A stretch of DNA of 64,000 nt from Amycolatopsis endophytica (lineage in GTDB: Bacteria > Actinomycetota > Actinomycetes > Mycobacteriales > Pseudonocardiaceae). This document shows positions 42,149 through 50,582 of the stretch, piece after piece. A model generated the notes under the pieces. That model did no database searches and was not told the DNA's origin. It saw only the letters and a program-made list of their open reading frames with translations. Numbering within the stretch: position 1 is the first letter of the stretch; every line of letters begins with the position of its first letter. Location: contig NZ_JACCFK010000001.1 of NCBI RefSeq assembly GCF_013410405.1, positions 1,922,001 through 1,986,000 on the forward strand, written 5' to 3'. Made by a program: the position numbers and the translations under genes.

Positions 42149-42730
42149 GTGGAGGTTCTGCTCTCGAGCTTCGGGATACTGCTCCCGGTCGCCGTCATCG
42201 TCCTGCCGTTCGCCCTGTTCACGTGGCGTCTGCTCGTCCAGAGACGCCGCCGCACCCGTCCGACGTGGATCGCCGCCTCGACCGCCGGGATCGATGTCGG
42301 CGCCGTTCTGCTCGCCGCGCTGGTGCTGGCGCTGACCATGATCCCCGTCGCGGGCGGGCACACCAGTTCGCTGCACCTGGTGCCGGGATCGGACATTGTC
42401 ACGGAGTTCGCCGACGACGGTGCGCTGTGGCAGATCGCGGGCAACCTGGTGCTGCTGGCCCCGCTCGGCGCGCTGGTGCCGCTGCGGGTGACGCGCCTGC
42501 ATTCGGTCGCGCGGGTGGCGTGGGCGGCGTTCGTCGCCTCGGGCGCGATCGAGCTGACCCAGTTCGTGCTGCACGTCGGCCGCGTGACCTCGACCGACGA
42601 CGTCCTGCTGAACACGCTCGGAGCCGCCGCGGGCGCCACGTTGTCCTGCGGCTGGAAGCGGGACCACGAGGTGCTCGCCATCCCGGCGCCCCGCCGGCCC
42701 ACAAGGGAGGGTGGTCCGGTGCGGGTCTGA
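42149..42730 (+). CDS. VanZ-family membrane protein
   Basis: A 193-residue protein with five transmembrane helices, starting at GTG 42149 with GGGAAGGGG upstream. VanZ landmarks: IAGNLVLLAPLGALVPLRV, SGAIELTQFVLHVGRVTSTD and DDVLLNTLGAAAGATL. It is the second VanZ-type gene in the window. A membrane carbon-nitrogen hydrolase gene follows 86 bases downstream on the same strand. Function in actinomycetes is not known. Confidence 0.86.
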   Translation: MEVLLSSFGILLPVAVIVLPFALFTWRLLVQRRRRTRPTWIAASTAGIDVGAVLLAALVLALTMIPVAGGHTSSLHLVPGSDIVTEFADDGALWQIAGNLVLLAPLGALVPLRVTRLHSVARVAWAAFVASGAIELTQFVLHVGRVTSTDDVLLNTLGAAAGATLSCGWKRDHEVLAIPAPRRPTREGGPVRV

Positions 42731-42816
42731 GATGCGGCCACGTTTGTGGTTTTCCGCAGTGGGGCGGGCGGCTCACCGCATCGGATCCGGCGAAGATCGT
42801 TCCTAACGTTCGAGGG

Positions 42817-44280
42817 GTGAGAGTTTCCCTCCTGCTCGGCGGCGCCCTGCTGTCGCTGTTCGCGATCAACGCCCGCTGGGACGTCGCGCTGGCCGCGTGG
42901 CTCGCCAACGTGCTGCTGCTCCGTTTCACCCGCCGGTCCCGCTGGTGGGTGGCTTTCCTGTGGATGTGGCTGGTCATGGCGCTCGACGTGGCCGTGTGGC
43001 TGTGGCACGCCGACCTCACCAGCCCGGTCTTCCTGGCCATCGCCGTGGCGCTGGGGCTCGCCGGCACCCTGCCGTTCCTCGCCGACCGGCTGCTCACGGC
43101 CCGGCTGGGGACACTGCTCGGCACGCTGGTGTTCCCGCTGGCGAAGGTCTCCGTGGAAGTCGGGGTCTCGACGTTGAGCCCGGTCGGCGGGATCTACGGC
43201 GTGCTGGGCACCACGCAGCATGAGGCCCTGCCGCTGGCGCAGCTGGCCTCGGTGACCGGCGTGTACGGCGTGAGCTTCGTCGTCGCCTGGTTCGGGTCGG
43301 TCGCGGTGGCGTGCTGGGAGAAGCGGCCGCGGCTGCGAACCACGGTGACCACGTACGCCGGTGTGCTGGCCGTGGTGCTGGCGGCAGGAGGGATCCGGCT
43401 GGTGGCCGCGGTCCCGGACGGCAAGACCGTGCGGGTCGCCGGAGTCGCGCCCGCACCGAGCGCCTGGCAACGGACCCTGGACGGGATCGCCCCGTTCGAG
43501 TCCGTCGAGGACATGAACCGGGCCGATCCGGCGGCGATGCGAGCGGCGTTCGAGCCCGTCGTCGAGGACCTGCTGGCCCGGTCCGCGCGAGAGGCGGACG
43601 CCGGGGCGCGGCTGGTCGCGTGGCCGGAGTCCGCGGTGGTGACGCTGGAACGCGACGAGCAGGCGCTGCTCGCCCGGTTCCGGGAATTCGCCGCACGGCA
43701 TCGGATCCACCTGTCGGCCGGCATCACTGTGTACACCGGAACGGCGCCGTGGGTGCGCAACGAGACCGTGCTGATCGGCCCGGACGGCACCCTGCTGTGG
43801 ACCTATCTCAAGGCGCACCCGATCCCGGTGCTGGAGCCCTACGAAGCCGGCGACGGGGTGGTGCCCACCGTGGACACGCCGTTCGGCCGGCTGTCCGCGG
43901 TGATCTGCTTCGACGCGAACTTTCCCGGCCTGCTGCGCCAGGGCGGCAGTCGGAATGTGGACATCATGATGGTGCCCTCCAACGACTGGCGCGGCATCAA
44001 GGAACTGAACGCCCACAGTGCCCGGTTCCGCGCGATCGAGAACGGCTTCACCATGCTCCGCCCCACCATGGAGGGCATGTCCGAGGTGGTCGACCCGCTC
44101 GGCCGGGTGCTGGCCTCCACCGACTACTTCCGCGGCGGCGAGGACCCGGCAGTCGTCGCCTACGTGCCGTCGCACGGCACGCGCACGATCTACGCGACGG
44201 TCGGGGACCTCTTCGCCTGGCTGTGCCTGGCGGCGCTGGCGGGACTGACCGTGACCGCGGCCGTCACCCGACGGTCCTGA
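42817..44280 (+). CDS. Membrane carbon-nitrogen hydrolase, apolipoprotein N-acyltransferase-like
   Basis: A 487-residue protein with a GTG start. The N-terminal about 200 residues form five to six transmembrane helices, and a last helix lies at about 462-480. A nitrilase-superfamily domain lies between. The Glu-Lys-Cys triad is visible: E271 in WPESAVV, K332 in TYLKAHPIP and C364 in VICFDANFPG. The order matches Lnt, which N-acylates lipoproteins, but the essential-loop sequences differ and the N-terminus is shorter. Another membrane amidase or acyltransferase role is possible. The gene lies downstream of a VanZ gene and upstream of an IS remnant. Confidence 0.82.
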   Translation: MRVSLLLGGALLSLFAINARWDVALAAWLANVLLLRFTRRSRWWVAFLWMWLVMALDVAVWLWHADLTSPVFLAIAVALGLAGTLPFLADRLLTARLGTLLGTLVFPLAKVSVEVGVSTLSPVGGIYGVLGTTQHEALPLAQLASVTGVYGVSFVVAWFGSVAVACWEKRPRLRTTVTTYAGVLAVVLAAGGIRLVAAVPDGKTVRVAGVAPAPSAWQRTLDGIAPFESVEDMNRADPAAMRAAFEPVVEDLLARSAREADAGARLVAWPESAVVTLERDEQALLARFREFAARHRIHLSAGITVYTGTAPWVRNETVLIGPDGTLLWTYLKAHPIPVLEPYEAGDGVVPTVDTPFGRLSAVICFDANFPGLLRQGGSRNVDIMMVPSNDWRGIKELNAHSARFRAIENGFTMLRPTMEGMSEVVDPLGRVLASTDYFRGGEDPAVVAYVPSHGTRTIYATVGDLFAWLCLAALAGLTVTAAVTRRS

Positions 44281-44322
44281 CCGGTCGCTTCGCGGAAAGC
44301 GGCCCAGGCAGGAGCCGGTAAA

Positions 44323-44607
44323 GACCCGACCGACCGGCAGTGGCGGATTCTGGAACCACTGTTGCCGACGGGGAAGAAGCCAGGCCGTCCCCACCGCAGG
44401 GCCCGTGGTTCGGCCGGTGGCCGACCTCCGGCATTCGACTCCACGCTCTACCAGCAGCGCCACGCTGTCGAGTGCGGCATCAACCTGCTCAAACACCACC
44501 GGGCGGTCGCCACCCGCTACGACAAACTCGCCCTGCGCTACGAAGCCACCCTGCACATCGCCACAATCGACATCTGGCTGCGCACCCTGGCCCGCCAGAC
44601 TTCTTGA
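44323..44607 (+). pseudogene. IS5-type transposase remnant with internal deletion
   Basis: The N-terminal part reads [21 protein letters not shown], typical of IS5-family transposases. It is joined in frame to the C-terminal part ([20 protein letters not shown] ... [15 protein letters not shown]). The catalytic DDE core between them is missing; only the C-terminal Glu helix region is left. No clear terminal inverted repeats were found. It marks an old insertion at the 3' end of the carbon-nitrogen hydrolase gene. Confidence 0.85.
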
Positions 44608-44614
44608 ACACTCC

Positions 44615-45052
44615 TTAGTCGTCGAAGCGGCCCCGGCGACCCTTCTTCACGTCGCCGCGCCGCTTCTTCTCGGCCAGCCGCCGTTCCTTCGCGCCGCGCG
44701 ACGGCTTCGTGGGGCGCCGGGGTGGTGGGGGCGGCGCCGCCGCCGAGCGCAGGGCCGCGACCAGCCGTTCCCGTGCCGCCTCGCGGTTGGCCAGCTGGGC
44801 GCGGTGCTCGCTCGCCGCGATCGTCAGCACCCCGTCGACCAGCCGCGAACCGAGCCGCTCCAGCAGGCGTGCCCGCAGGTCCTCCGGCACCGACGGGGAG
44901 CGGGCCACGTCGAACGACAGCTCGACCCGCGAGTCGGTGGTGTTCACGCCCTGCCCGCCCGGCCCCGAGGAGCGCGAGAACCGTTCACGCAGCTCGGCGT
45001 CCGGAATCACCAGGCGCCGGGAAACGTGCAGGTCAGAACCGGGGGTGGTCAC
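44615..45052 (-). CDS. arfB: ArfB-type peptidyl-tRNA hydrolase (class I release-factor-like)
   Basis: A 145-residue rescue factor that releases nascent chains from stalled ribosomes. The release-factor domain has the GGQ motif in RSSGPGGQGVNTTDSRVEL. The basic C-terminal tail (RGAKERRLAEKKRRGDVKKG) would enter the empty mRNA channel, as in E. coli ArfB/YaeJ. GTG 45052 overlaps the purM 3' end by 20 bases on the same strand, suggesting it is the last gene of a purF-purM-arfB unit. Confidence 0.93.
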   Translation of the reverse strand: MTTPGSDLHVSRRLVIPDAELRERFSRSSGPGGQGVNTTDSRVELSFDVARSPSVPEDLRARLLERLGSRLVDGVLTIAASEHRAQLANREAARERLVAALRSAAAPPPPPRRPTKPSRGAKERRLAEKKRRGDVKKGRRGRFDD

Positions 45053-46103
45053 CGCTCAGCACCGCGCGCGGGGCGCCGTCGTCCTCGGTCGTGCGGATCT
45101 CACCGAGCACCCAGGCAGGCACGTGCCGCGCGGTCAGCACGGCCAGCGCCCGGTCGACGTCCTCGGACCCGACCACCGCGACCATGCCGACGCCCATGTT
45201 GAACGTCTTCTCCATCTCGACGCGCTCGACCTTGCCGCGCTGCTGGATCAGCGCGAACACCGGAGCGGGCGTCCACGTGCTGCGTTCGAGTTCGGCGCGC
45301 AATCCGGCGGGGACGACCCGCGCGAGGTTGGCCTCCAGCCCGCCGCCGGTGATGTGCGCGAACGTGCGCACGTCGGCTTCGGCGGCCAGCGCCAGGCAGT
45401 CCTTCGCGTAGATCCGCGTCGGCTCCAGCATCTCCTCGCCGAGGGTGCGGCCGAACTCCTCGACGTGCCCCTCCAGCGGCATCCGCGCGATCTCCAGCAG
45501 CACGTGCCGCGCCAGCGAATAGCCGTTGGAGTGCAGTCCGGACGCGCCCATGCCGATGACCACGTCGCCCTGGCGGACCCGCTCCGGACCGAGCACCTCG
45601 GACGCCTCGACCACGCCGACGCCGGTGGCGGACACGTCGTAGTCGTGCTCGCCCATCAGGCCGGGGTGCTCGGCGGTCTCGCCGCCCAGTAGCGCGCACC
45701 CCGCCTGCACACAGCCCTCGGCGATGCCGGCGACCAGGGCGGCGATCTTCTCCGGCACCACCCTGCCGACGGCGATGTAGTCCTGCAGGAACAGCGGTTC
45801 GGCACCGGTGACCACCAGGTCGTCCACGACCATCGCGACCAGGTCGATGCCGACCGTGTCGTGCTTGTCGAGCGCCTGCGCGACCGCGATCTTCGTGCCG
45901 ACGCCGTCGGTGGAAGAAGCGAGCACCGGCTCCTTCCACCGGTCCAGCTTGAGCGAGAACAACCCGGCGAAGCCGCCGACCCCGCCCAGCACCTCGGGCC
46001 TGCTGGCGCGCTCCGCATGCGGTTTCAGCAGCTCGACGGCCTGGTCACCGGCCTCGATCGAGACGCCGGCGGCGGCATAGGTGGCGCTGGTGGACTCGCT
46101 CAC
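45033..46103 (-). CDS. purM: Phosphoribosylformylglycinamidine cyclo-ligase PurM
   Basis: A 356-residue AIR synthetase, fifth step of purine synthesis (FGAM plus ATP to AIR). Family motifs: TYAAAGVSIEAGDQAVELL, ASSTDGVGTKIAVA, GIDLVAMVVDDLVVTGAEPL, LLGGETAEHPG and THITGGGL-type FAHITGGGLEANLAR. I chose GTG 46103 (SESTSATYAAAG); the frame is open to GTG 46136. It starts 29 bases after the purF stop. Confidence 0.96.
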   Translation of the reverse strand: MSESTSATYAAAGVSIEAGDQAVELLKPHAERASRPEVLGGVGGFAGLFSLKLDRWKEPVLASSTDGVGTKIAVAQALDKHDTVGIDLVAMVVDDLVVTGAEPLFLQDYIAVGRVVPEKIAALVAGIAEGCVQAGCALLGGETAEHPGLMGEHDYDVSATGVGVVEASEVLGPERVRQGDVVIGMGASGLHSNGYSLARHVLLEIARMPLEGHVEEFGRTLGEEMLEPTRIYAKDCLALAAEADVRTFAHITGGGLEANLARVVPAGLRAELERSTWTPAPVFALIQQRGKVERVEMEKTFNMGVGMVAVVGSEDVDRALAVLTARHVPAWVLGEIRTTEDDGAPRAVLSGDHPRF

Positions 46104-46132
46104 GGCAAGCGGACTCCTGAACTCGACGGAAC

Positions 46133-47653
46133 TCACGGACGCCGGACGGCATCCTCAGCACCGTACCCGGCGGGGCTGACCGTCCGGGCGCCCGCATCGG
46201 CCGAGTCGATGCCTTCCAGCAGGTGCTTGCCGATCAGCGCGTCGTCGGGCAGCGGGATCGGGTACTGGCCGTCGAAGCAGGCCGCGCACAGCCGGGTCCG
46301 GGGCTGCTCGGACGCCGCGACCAGGCTGTCCAGCGAGACGTAGCCCAGTGAGTCGGCGCCGATCAGCCGCCGGATGCCCTCCAGGTCGGCCCCGTTGGCC
46401 ACCAGTTCGGCGCGCGAGGCGAAGTCGATGCCGTAGAAGCACGGCCAGCGCACCGGCGGCGACGCGATCCGGACGTGCACTTCGAGCGCCCCGGCCTCGC
46501 GCAGCATCCGCACCAGCGCGCGCTGCGTGTTGCCGCGCACGATCGAATCGTCGACCACGACGAGCCGCTTGCCGCGGATCACGTCGCGCAGCGGGTTCAG
46601 CTTGAGCCGGATGCCCAGCTGGCGGATGGTCTGCGACGGCTGGATGAAGGTGCGGCCGACGTAACCGTTCTTGACCAGGCCCTGGCCGTACGGGATGCCG
46701 GAGGACTGGGCGTACCCGATCGCGGCGGGAGTGCCGGACTCCGGCACCGGGATGACCAGATCCGCGTCGACGGGGTGTTCCTGCGCCAGCCGCTTGCCGA
46801 TGTCGACGCGGGTGGCGTGCACGCTCCGGCCCGCGATCGAGGTGTCCGGGCGGGCCAGGTAGACGTACTCGAAGATGCAGCCCTTGGGTTCCGGGCTGGC
46901 GAAGCGCGAGGACCGCAGGCCCTCGGCGTCGATCGCGATCAGCTCGCCCGGCTCGACCTCCCGGACGAACGAGGCGCCGACGATGTCCAGTGCCGCGGTC
47001 TCGCTGGCGACCACCCAGCCGCGCTCGAGCCGTCCGAGCACCAGCGGCCGGACCCCGTGCGGGTCGCGGGCGGCGTAGAGGGTCGATTCGTCGGCGAAGA
47101 CCAGGCAGAACGCGCCGCGCAGGGTGGGCAGCAGCTCCAGCGCGGCCGCCTCGGTGCCCTTGTCCGCGGCGGCGTCCGCCAGCAGCCCGACGACCAGGTC
47201 GGAGTCGCTGGAGGAGCCGGTCAGGTCGCGGTGCGGCTTGAGGCCGGCTTCGCGCGTGAGGTCACGCAGCTCGGCGGTGTTGACGAGATTGCCGTTGTGC
47301 GCGAACGAGATGCCGCTGCCGGTCGCCGTGTGGCGGAACATCGGCTGGGCGTTCTCCCAGGTCGAGGACCCGGTGGTGGAGTAACGGCAGTGCCCGACCG
47401 CGATGTGCCCCTGCAGTGAGGAGAGCACCTGCTCGTCGAACACCTGGCTGACCAGGCCGAGGTCCTTGAAGACCACGATCTGCTTGCCGTCGGAGACGGA
47501 GATGCCCGCGGCCTCCTGGCCGCGGTGCTGGAGCGCGTACAGGCCGTAGTAGGCCATCTTGGCGACTTCTTCACCGGGGGCCCAGACCCCGAAGACACCG
47601 CACTCTTCTCGCGGTTCACGTTCGGGCTGGTCGTCGATGTGGTCGGACACCAC
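46133..47653 (-). CDS. purF: Amidophosphoribosyltransferase PurF
   Basis: A 506-residue protein catalysing the committed step of purine synthesis (PRPP plus glutamine to phosphoribosylamine). It has a 17-residue propeptide before the N-terminal nucleophile C18 in EECGVFGVWA, so it belongs to the processed class, which usually carries an iron-sulfur cluster. The Ntn glutaminase domain has GLYALQHRGQEAAGIS and YSTTGSSTWENAQP. The PRTase domain has LVVVDDSIVRGNT (PRPP-binding) and the C-terminal Cys residues in RIASPPVRWPCFYG and LCAACFDGQYP. GTG start with AGGGAG eight bases upstream. Confidence 0.97.
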   Translation of the reverse strand: MVSDHIDDQPEREPREECGVFGVWAPGEEVAKMAYYGLYALQHRGQEAAGISVSDGKQIVVFKDLGLVSQVFDEQVLSSLQGHIAVGHCRYSTTGSSTWENAQPMFRHTATGSGISFAHNGNLVNTAELRDLTREAGLKPHRDLTGSSSDSDLVVGLLADAAADKGTEAAALELLPTLRGAFCLVFADESTLYAARDPHGVRPLVLGRLERGWVVASETAALDIVGASFVREVEPGELIAIDAEGLRSSRFASPEPKGCIFEYVYLARPDTSIAGRSVHATRVDIGKRLAQEHPVDADLVIPVPESGTPAAIGYAQSSGIPYGQGLVKNGYVGRTFIQPSQTIRQLGIRLKLNPLRDVIRGKRLVVVDDSIVRGNTQRALVRMLREAGALEVHVRIASPPVRWPCFYGIDFASRAELVANGADLEGIRRLIGADSLGYVSLDSLVAASEQPRTRLCAACFDGQYPIPLPDDALIGKHLLEGIDSADAGARTVSPAGYGAEDAVRRP

Positions 47654-47689
47654 GAAAGTGCTCCCTGGAGACGAGGGCAGGCCTACTCA

Positions 47690-47695
47690 AGTGTA
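47690..47695 (-). promoter_or_regulatory. Possible -10 hexamer of purF
   Basis: TACACT on the minus strand, 37 bases upstream of the purF start, with a weak -35-like GTCACT about 16 bases further upstream. It lies between the terminator hairpin and the gene. Confidence 0.3.
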
Positions 47696-47716
47696 GGTCG
47701 TGGACGATCGAAGTGA

Positions 47717-47756
47717 CGCCCTGTGGCCAGTGGCGCTGGCCACTGGCCACAGGGCG
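47717..47756 (-). terminator. Terminator between the DUF397/hypothetical pair and purF
   Basis: A perfect 18-base-pair stem (47717-47734 against 47739-47756) with a four-base loop GCTG, 25 bases past the stop of the minus-strand gene at 47782. Confidence 0.9.
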
Positions 47757-47781
47757 CCGACTCCCCCTCGTGGGAGTGGTC

Positions 47782-48174
47782 TCAGCTCGCCGCCAGCCAG
47801 GTCGCCCTGCCGCTGGCGGTGGCGACCCAGCAGCCGCCGGGCTGGGGGCCGCCCGCCTTATGGTCCCCGCCGTCCGGCAGGGCGAGGAGCTTGTCGAGCA
47901 CCGCGCCGGCGTCACCTTCGGTGCGCCACAGCACGGTTTCGGGCGCGAGGATGTCGGCCTCGGTGCCCGGCATGCGGGTGGCGACCACGTCGTCCTCCGC
48001 GTTGAGCCGGACGACGTCGATGACCGAGTCGTGCGCACGCACGCCGACCACCGCGATCACGGTGCCCTTCGCGTCGCGCGGGTGGACGAACTGGTAGCCA
48101 CGGGAGATGAGGTCCTGCAGCCGCTCGTCGATCGACCGGTTGTCGAGGTGGTGTGCGGTGTCAGTTGAGGACAT
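47782..48174 (-). CDS. Conserved hypothetical protein
   Basis: About 130 residues from ATG 48174 (MSSTDTAHHLDNRSIDERL). A mixed alpha/beta pattern includes RGYQFVHPRDAKGTVIAVVG, RAHDSVIDVVRLNAEDDVVA and GGCWVATASGRATW at the C-terminus. There is no signal or membrane segment. Its start overlaps the end of the upstream DUF397 gene by 14 bases, so the two are co-translated. The family is not recognised. Confidence 0.75.
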   Translation of the reverse strand: MSSTDTAHHLDNRSIDERLQDLISRGYQFVHPRDAKGTVIAVVGVRAHDSVIDVVRLNAEDDVVATRMPGTEADILAPETVLWRTEGDAGAVLDKLLALPDGGDHKAGGPQPGGCWVATASGRATWLAAS

Positions 48175-48400
48175 CGTCGAACTCGCCGTCCTTCGCACCC
48201 GCGAGGAACGCGACCATTTCGGCGCGGGTGTAGATGAGCGCGGGGCCTTCGGGATCGCGGGAGTTTCTGACGGCGAACTCGTCCGTGGGCAGGCGGGTGA
48301 ACTCGACGCAGTTGCCCTGCGCGCCGCTGCGCGAGCTCTTGCGCCAGGTGGCGCCGGTGAGGGCGGCCGCGGGCATACCGTTCACGAACTGCTCAGCCAT
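48161..48400 (-). CDS. DUF397 protein
   Basis: A 79-residue protein. The DUF397 core is plain: ALTGATWRKSSRSGAQGNCV, EFAVRNSRDPEGPALIYTRA and EMVAFLAGAKDGEFD. DUF397 genes usually sit beside an XRE-DUF5753 regulator and act in developmental switches of actinomycetes, sometimes described as toxin-antitoxin-like. Here the matching XRE-DUF5753 gene is at 49553, separated by a PAP2 gene. Two identical palindromes lie in its promoter region. Confidence 0.93.
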   Translation of the reverse strand: MAEQFVNGMPAAALTGATWRKSSRSGAQGNCVEFTRLPTDEFAVRNSRDPEGPALIYTRAEMVAFLAGAKDGEFDDVLN

Positions 48401-48442
48401 ACTTCCCCAACCTTCCGGGTCAGTGCATCTGCTTGGTGCAAA

Positions 48443-48452
48443 TGCACGTGCA
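48443..48452. promoter_or_regulatory. TGCACGTGCA palindrome, copy 1
   Basis: A perfect 10-base palindrome within AAATGCACGTGCA, 43 bases upstream of the DUF397 start. It is an exact copy of the element 56 bases further on. Confidence 0.55.
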
Positions 48453-48498
48453 CTGGCCTTGTGGCGATGAAGCTACCACTTGGGACTGCACGCGTAAA

Positions 48499-48508
48499 TG
48501 CACGTGCA
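48499..48508. promoter_or_regulatory. TGCACGTGCA palindrome, copy 2
   Basis: A second exact copy of AAATGCACGTGCA, extending to the 12-base palindrome ATGCACGTGCAT. Centre-to-centre distance from copy 1 is 56 bases, so a looped or cooperative repressor is possible. Confidence 0.55.
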
Positions 48509-48711
48509 TCCGGAAGCGTAATCCCAGATCGGAGGGTGAGGAATGGGGTGGGGCGCGTAATTCGATCGGGTGACAAGAACTGTCCTTGTTGACCCGGTTC
48601 GACTACGGGGCGGGGTGGACGAACGAGTCAAGGGAACGGCTGACAGAGTGCGTGCGAAGGAGCGATTCGCGTGCCGGTTCCGGACCGGTCGCGAACCGAA
48701 GTGGAGCACCG

Positions 48712-49575
48712 ATGGCAGACCTCGATCCCGCGGCAGGGCGGACCCCTGTCCACACGAAGTGGCAGCGCACGTCGGCCGCGTGGTACCTGATCGGGTTCCT
48801 GGCGATCTACCTCGTCGCGGTCTGCACGCCGTGGGGGCAGCGAGCGGAGAACTCGCTGTTCGGCGGCGAAGGCAGCAGACCGGCTTGGATCCACGAATGG
48901 TCGGGGGCGTACGGCACCACCGGACCGGTCCTGCCGCCACTGGGTGCCACCGCCACACCGGCCCTGATCGCGGGTCTGGTGGCTCTCGTGGTCGTCACGC
49001 TGGTGCGCAGGTGCTGGTGGCAGGGCTGCGCGGCGATCGGCACCGCCGTGGCGACGGTCGGTGCCACGGAGGTGTTCAGCAAGCTGCTCCTACCTCGCCC
49101 CGATCTGGTGAACGCGCATGTCGCACTCACCGCGGCGAGCTTCCCCAGCGGTCACGTCGCCGTGCCCGCCGGGCTCGTGCTCGGCGCCGCCTTCGTCGCG
49201 TCGCCGCGCATCCGCCCGTTCGTCACGGCCGCCGGGATGGTGTGGATCGGTGTCACCGCCGCCGCGGTGCAGGCCCTCTACCACCACCGCCCGAGCGACG
49301 TACTGGGGGCCACGGTGCTGGCGTGCGCCTTCCATCTCCTCGCGGCCCGGTTGCTGCCTGCCGCCGGACCGGACTCGGCGCGGCACCCCCGTGCACTGCC
49401 GGTGGCCGCCTTCGCGCTGTCGGCGGCCGGCGCGCTCGCCGCCGGAGCGCGAACGGACTCCGCCGCCGAATCACTGGTGTTCGCGACATCCGCGTTCGGG
49501 TGCGGTGTCCTGGCCTGGTCCGCCACGGCGACGGGGAACGTCCGGCGGCGGGTCAGAGCTCCGCGCGCTTCTTGA
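48712..49575 (+). CDS. PAP2-family membrane phosphatase
   Basis: About 287 residues from ATG 48712 (GGAG six bases upstream). There are six or more transmembrane helices. The three PAP2 signature pieces are present: KLLLPRP (KxxxxxxRP type), ASFPSGHVAVPAG (PSGH) and YHHRPSDVLGATVLA (SRxxxxxHxxxD type, with HRPSD). Such enzymes dephosphorylate lipid phosphates such as undecaprenyl pyrophosphate or phosphatidic acid at the outer face. Its 3' end overlaps the convergent XRE gene by 23 bases. Confidence 0.85.
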   Translation: MADLDPAAGRTPVHTKWQRTSAAWYLIGFLAIYLVAVCTPWGQRAENSLFGGEGSRPAWIHEWSGAYGTTGPVLPPLGATATPALIAGLVALVVVTLVRRCWWQGCAAIGTAVATVGATEVFSKLLLPRPDLVNAHVALTAASFPSGHVAVPAGLVLGAAFVASPRIRPFVTAAGMVWIGVTAAAVQALYHHRPSDVLGATVLACAFHLLAARLLPAAGPDSARHPRALPVAAFALSAAGALAAGARTDSAAESLVFATSAFGCGVLAWSATATGNVRRRVRAPRAS

Positions 49576-50431
49576 GAAGCATCTGACGCGTGCGATCGGG
49601 TGTCTCCGCATCGACGGCGAGACGGTCGAACGCGCGGCCGTAGACCTCGATGTCCTCGAGTTTCTCCAGGTACTGCGCGCCGTTGAGGTGCTCGACGTAG
49701 GCGATGTTCGGCAGGTCCGGCTCGGCGAACTGGAGTAGCGCGAAAGCGCTTTCCGCCGCGAACCCGCTCATGTCGAACGGGATGACCTGGATCGTCACGG
49801 TGGGCAGCTCGATCAGCTCCAGCAGGTGGCCGAGCTGTTCCTTGAGGACGGCGGCTCCGCCGAACGGGCGTTCCAGCACGGCCTCGTCGATGACCGCCCA
49901 CAGCCGCGGCGGCTTCGGACCGTGGAGCAGCTTCTGGCGGCGCATCCGCAGGCCCACCTTGCGCTCCACGTCCTCGTCCCTGCTCTCCGGATCGCCGTGG
50001 CTGATCACGGAACGGGCGTAGCGCTCGGTCTGCAGCAGTCCGGGCACGAACATCAGCTCGTAGGTGCGGATCCGGGACGCCGCCTCCTCCAGCCCGAGGT
50101 AGTTGTCGAACCAGCCGGGCATGAGGTCGTTGTAGGGGTGCCACCAGCCGGGCTGGTTGCACTCCTTGACCATCCGCAGCGCCCACTCGCGCTCGGTCTC
50201 GTCGTGCACGCCGTACATCGTGAGCAGGTCGGTGACGTCGCGTTCCTTGAAGCCGACGCGCCCGAGTTCCATGCGGCTGATCTTCGATTCGGACGCGCGG
50301 ATCTCCCAGGCCGCCTTGGCTCGCGTGATGGCGGCGCGTTCCCGCAGGCGGCGGAGCTGGGTGCCGAGGATCATCCGTCGTGCCGTCGGCCCGGTGCCCT
50401 GTTCGGAGCCGGGAAGGTCGCTGGGAGCCAT
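49553..50431 (-). CDS. XRE helix-turn-helix regulator with DUF5753 domain
   Basis: About 292 residues from ATG 50431 (GAAGGG a few bases upstream); the frame is open to 50464. N-terminal HTH: LRRLRERAAITRAKAAWEIRASESKISRME-like sequence, with SESKISRMELG as recognition helix. The DUF5753 ligand-binding-like domain follows from about 105 (MFVPGLLQTERYARSVISHG ... IQVIPFDMSGFAAE ... AYVEHLNGAQYLE). Such proteins regulate an adjacent DUF397 gene in actinomycetes. It is divergent from a DUF574-type methyltransferase, a common neighbour. Confidence 0.92.
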   Translation of the reverse strand: MAPSDLPGSEQGTGPTARRMILGTQLRRLRERAAITRAKAAWEIRASESKISRMELGRVGFKERDVTDLLTMYGVHDETEREWALRMVKECNQPGWWHPYNDLMPGWFDNYLGLEEAASRIRTYELMFVPGLLQTERYARSVISHGDPESRDEDVERKVGLRMRRQKLLHGPKPPRLWAVIDEAVLERPFGGAAVLKEQLGHLLELIELPTVTIQVIPFDMSGFAAESAFALLQFAEPDLPNIAYVEHLNGAQYLEKLEDIEVYGRAFDRLAVDAETPDRTRQMLLKKRAEL

Positions 50432-50582
50432 CAGGGACCCTTCGTCGCGGAAATCACCAGCCATTCAACATACAGCGCGGTAGGACGCAGTCAAGAGCGG
50501 TCCGCATTTACCTGACGCGGTAGTGCGCTTACCCTACGTGGGTCCGACACTTTTTCGCTTTCGATTCGTCCGGGAGCCCGCG

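Larger units (their letters stand above)
48401..48711. other. Divergent promoter region between DUF397 and PAP2 genes
   Basis: A 311-base non-coding stretch. Its left third holds two copies of a TGCACGTGCA palindrome (annotated separately). The right part is G-rich and leads into the PAP2 RBS (GGAG at about 48702). No other gene or RNA was recognised. Confidence 0.5.

Noticed and set aside
41773..44556. Minus-strand frame of 927 codons
   Set aside because: It spans the antisense of three unrelated plus-strand genes and has low-complexity composition.
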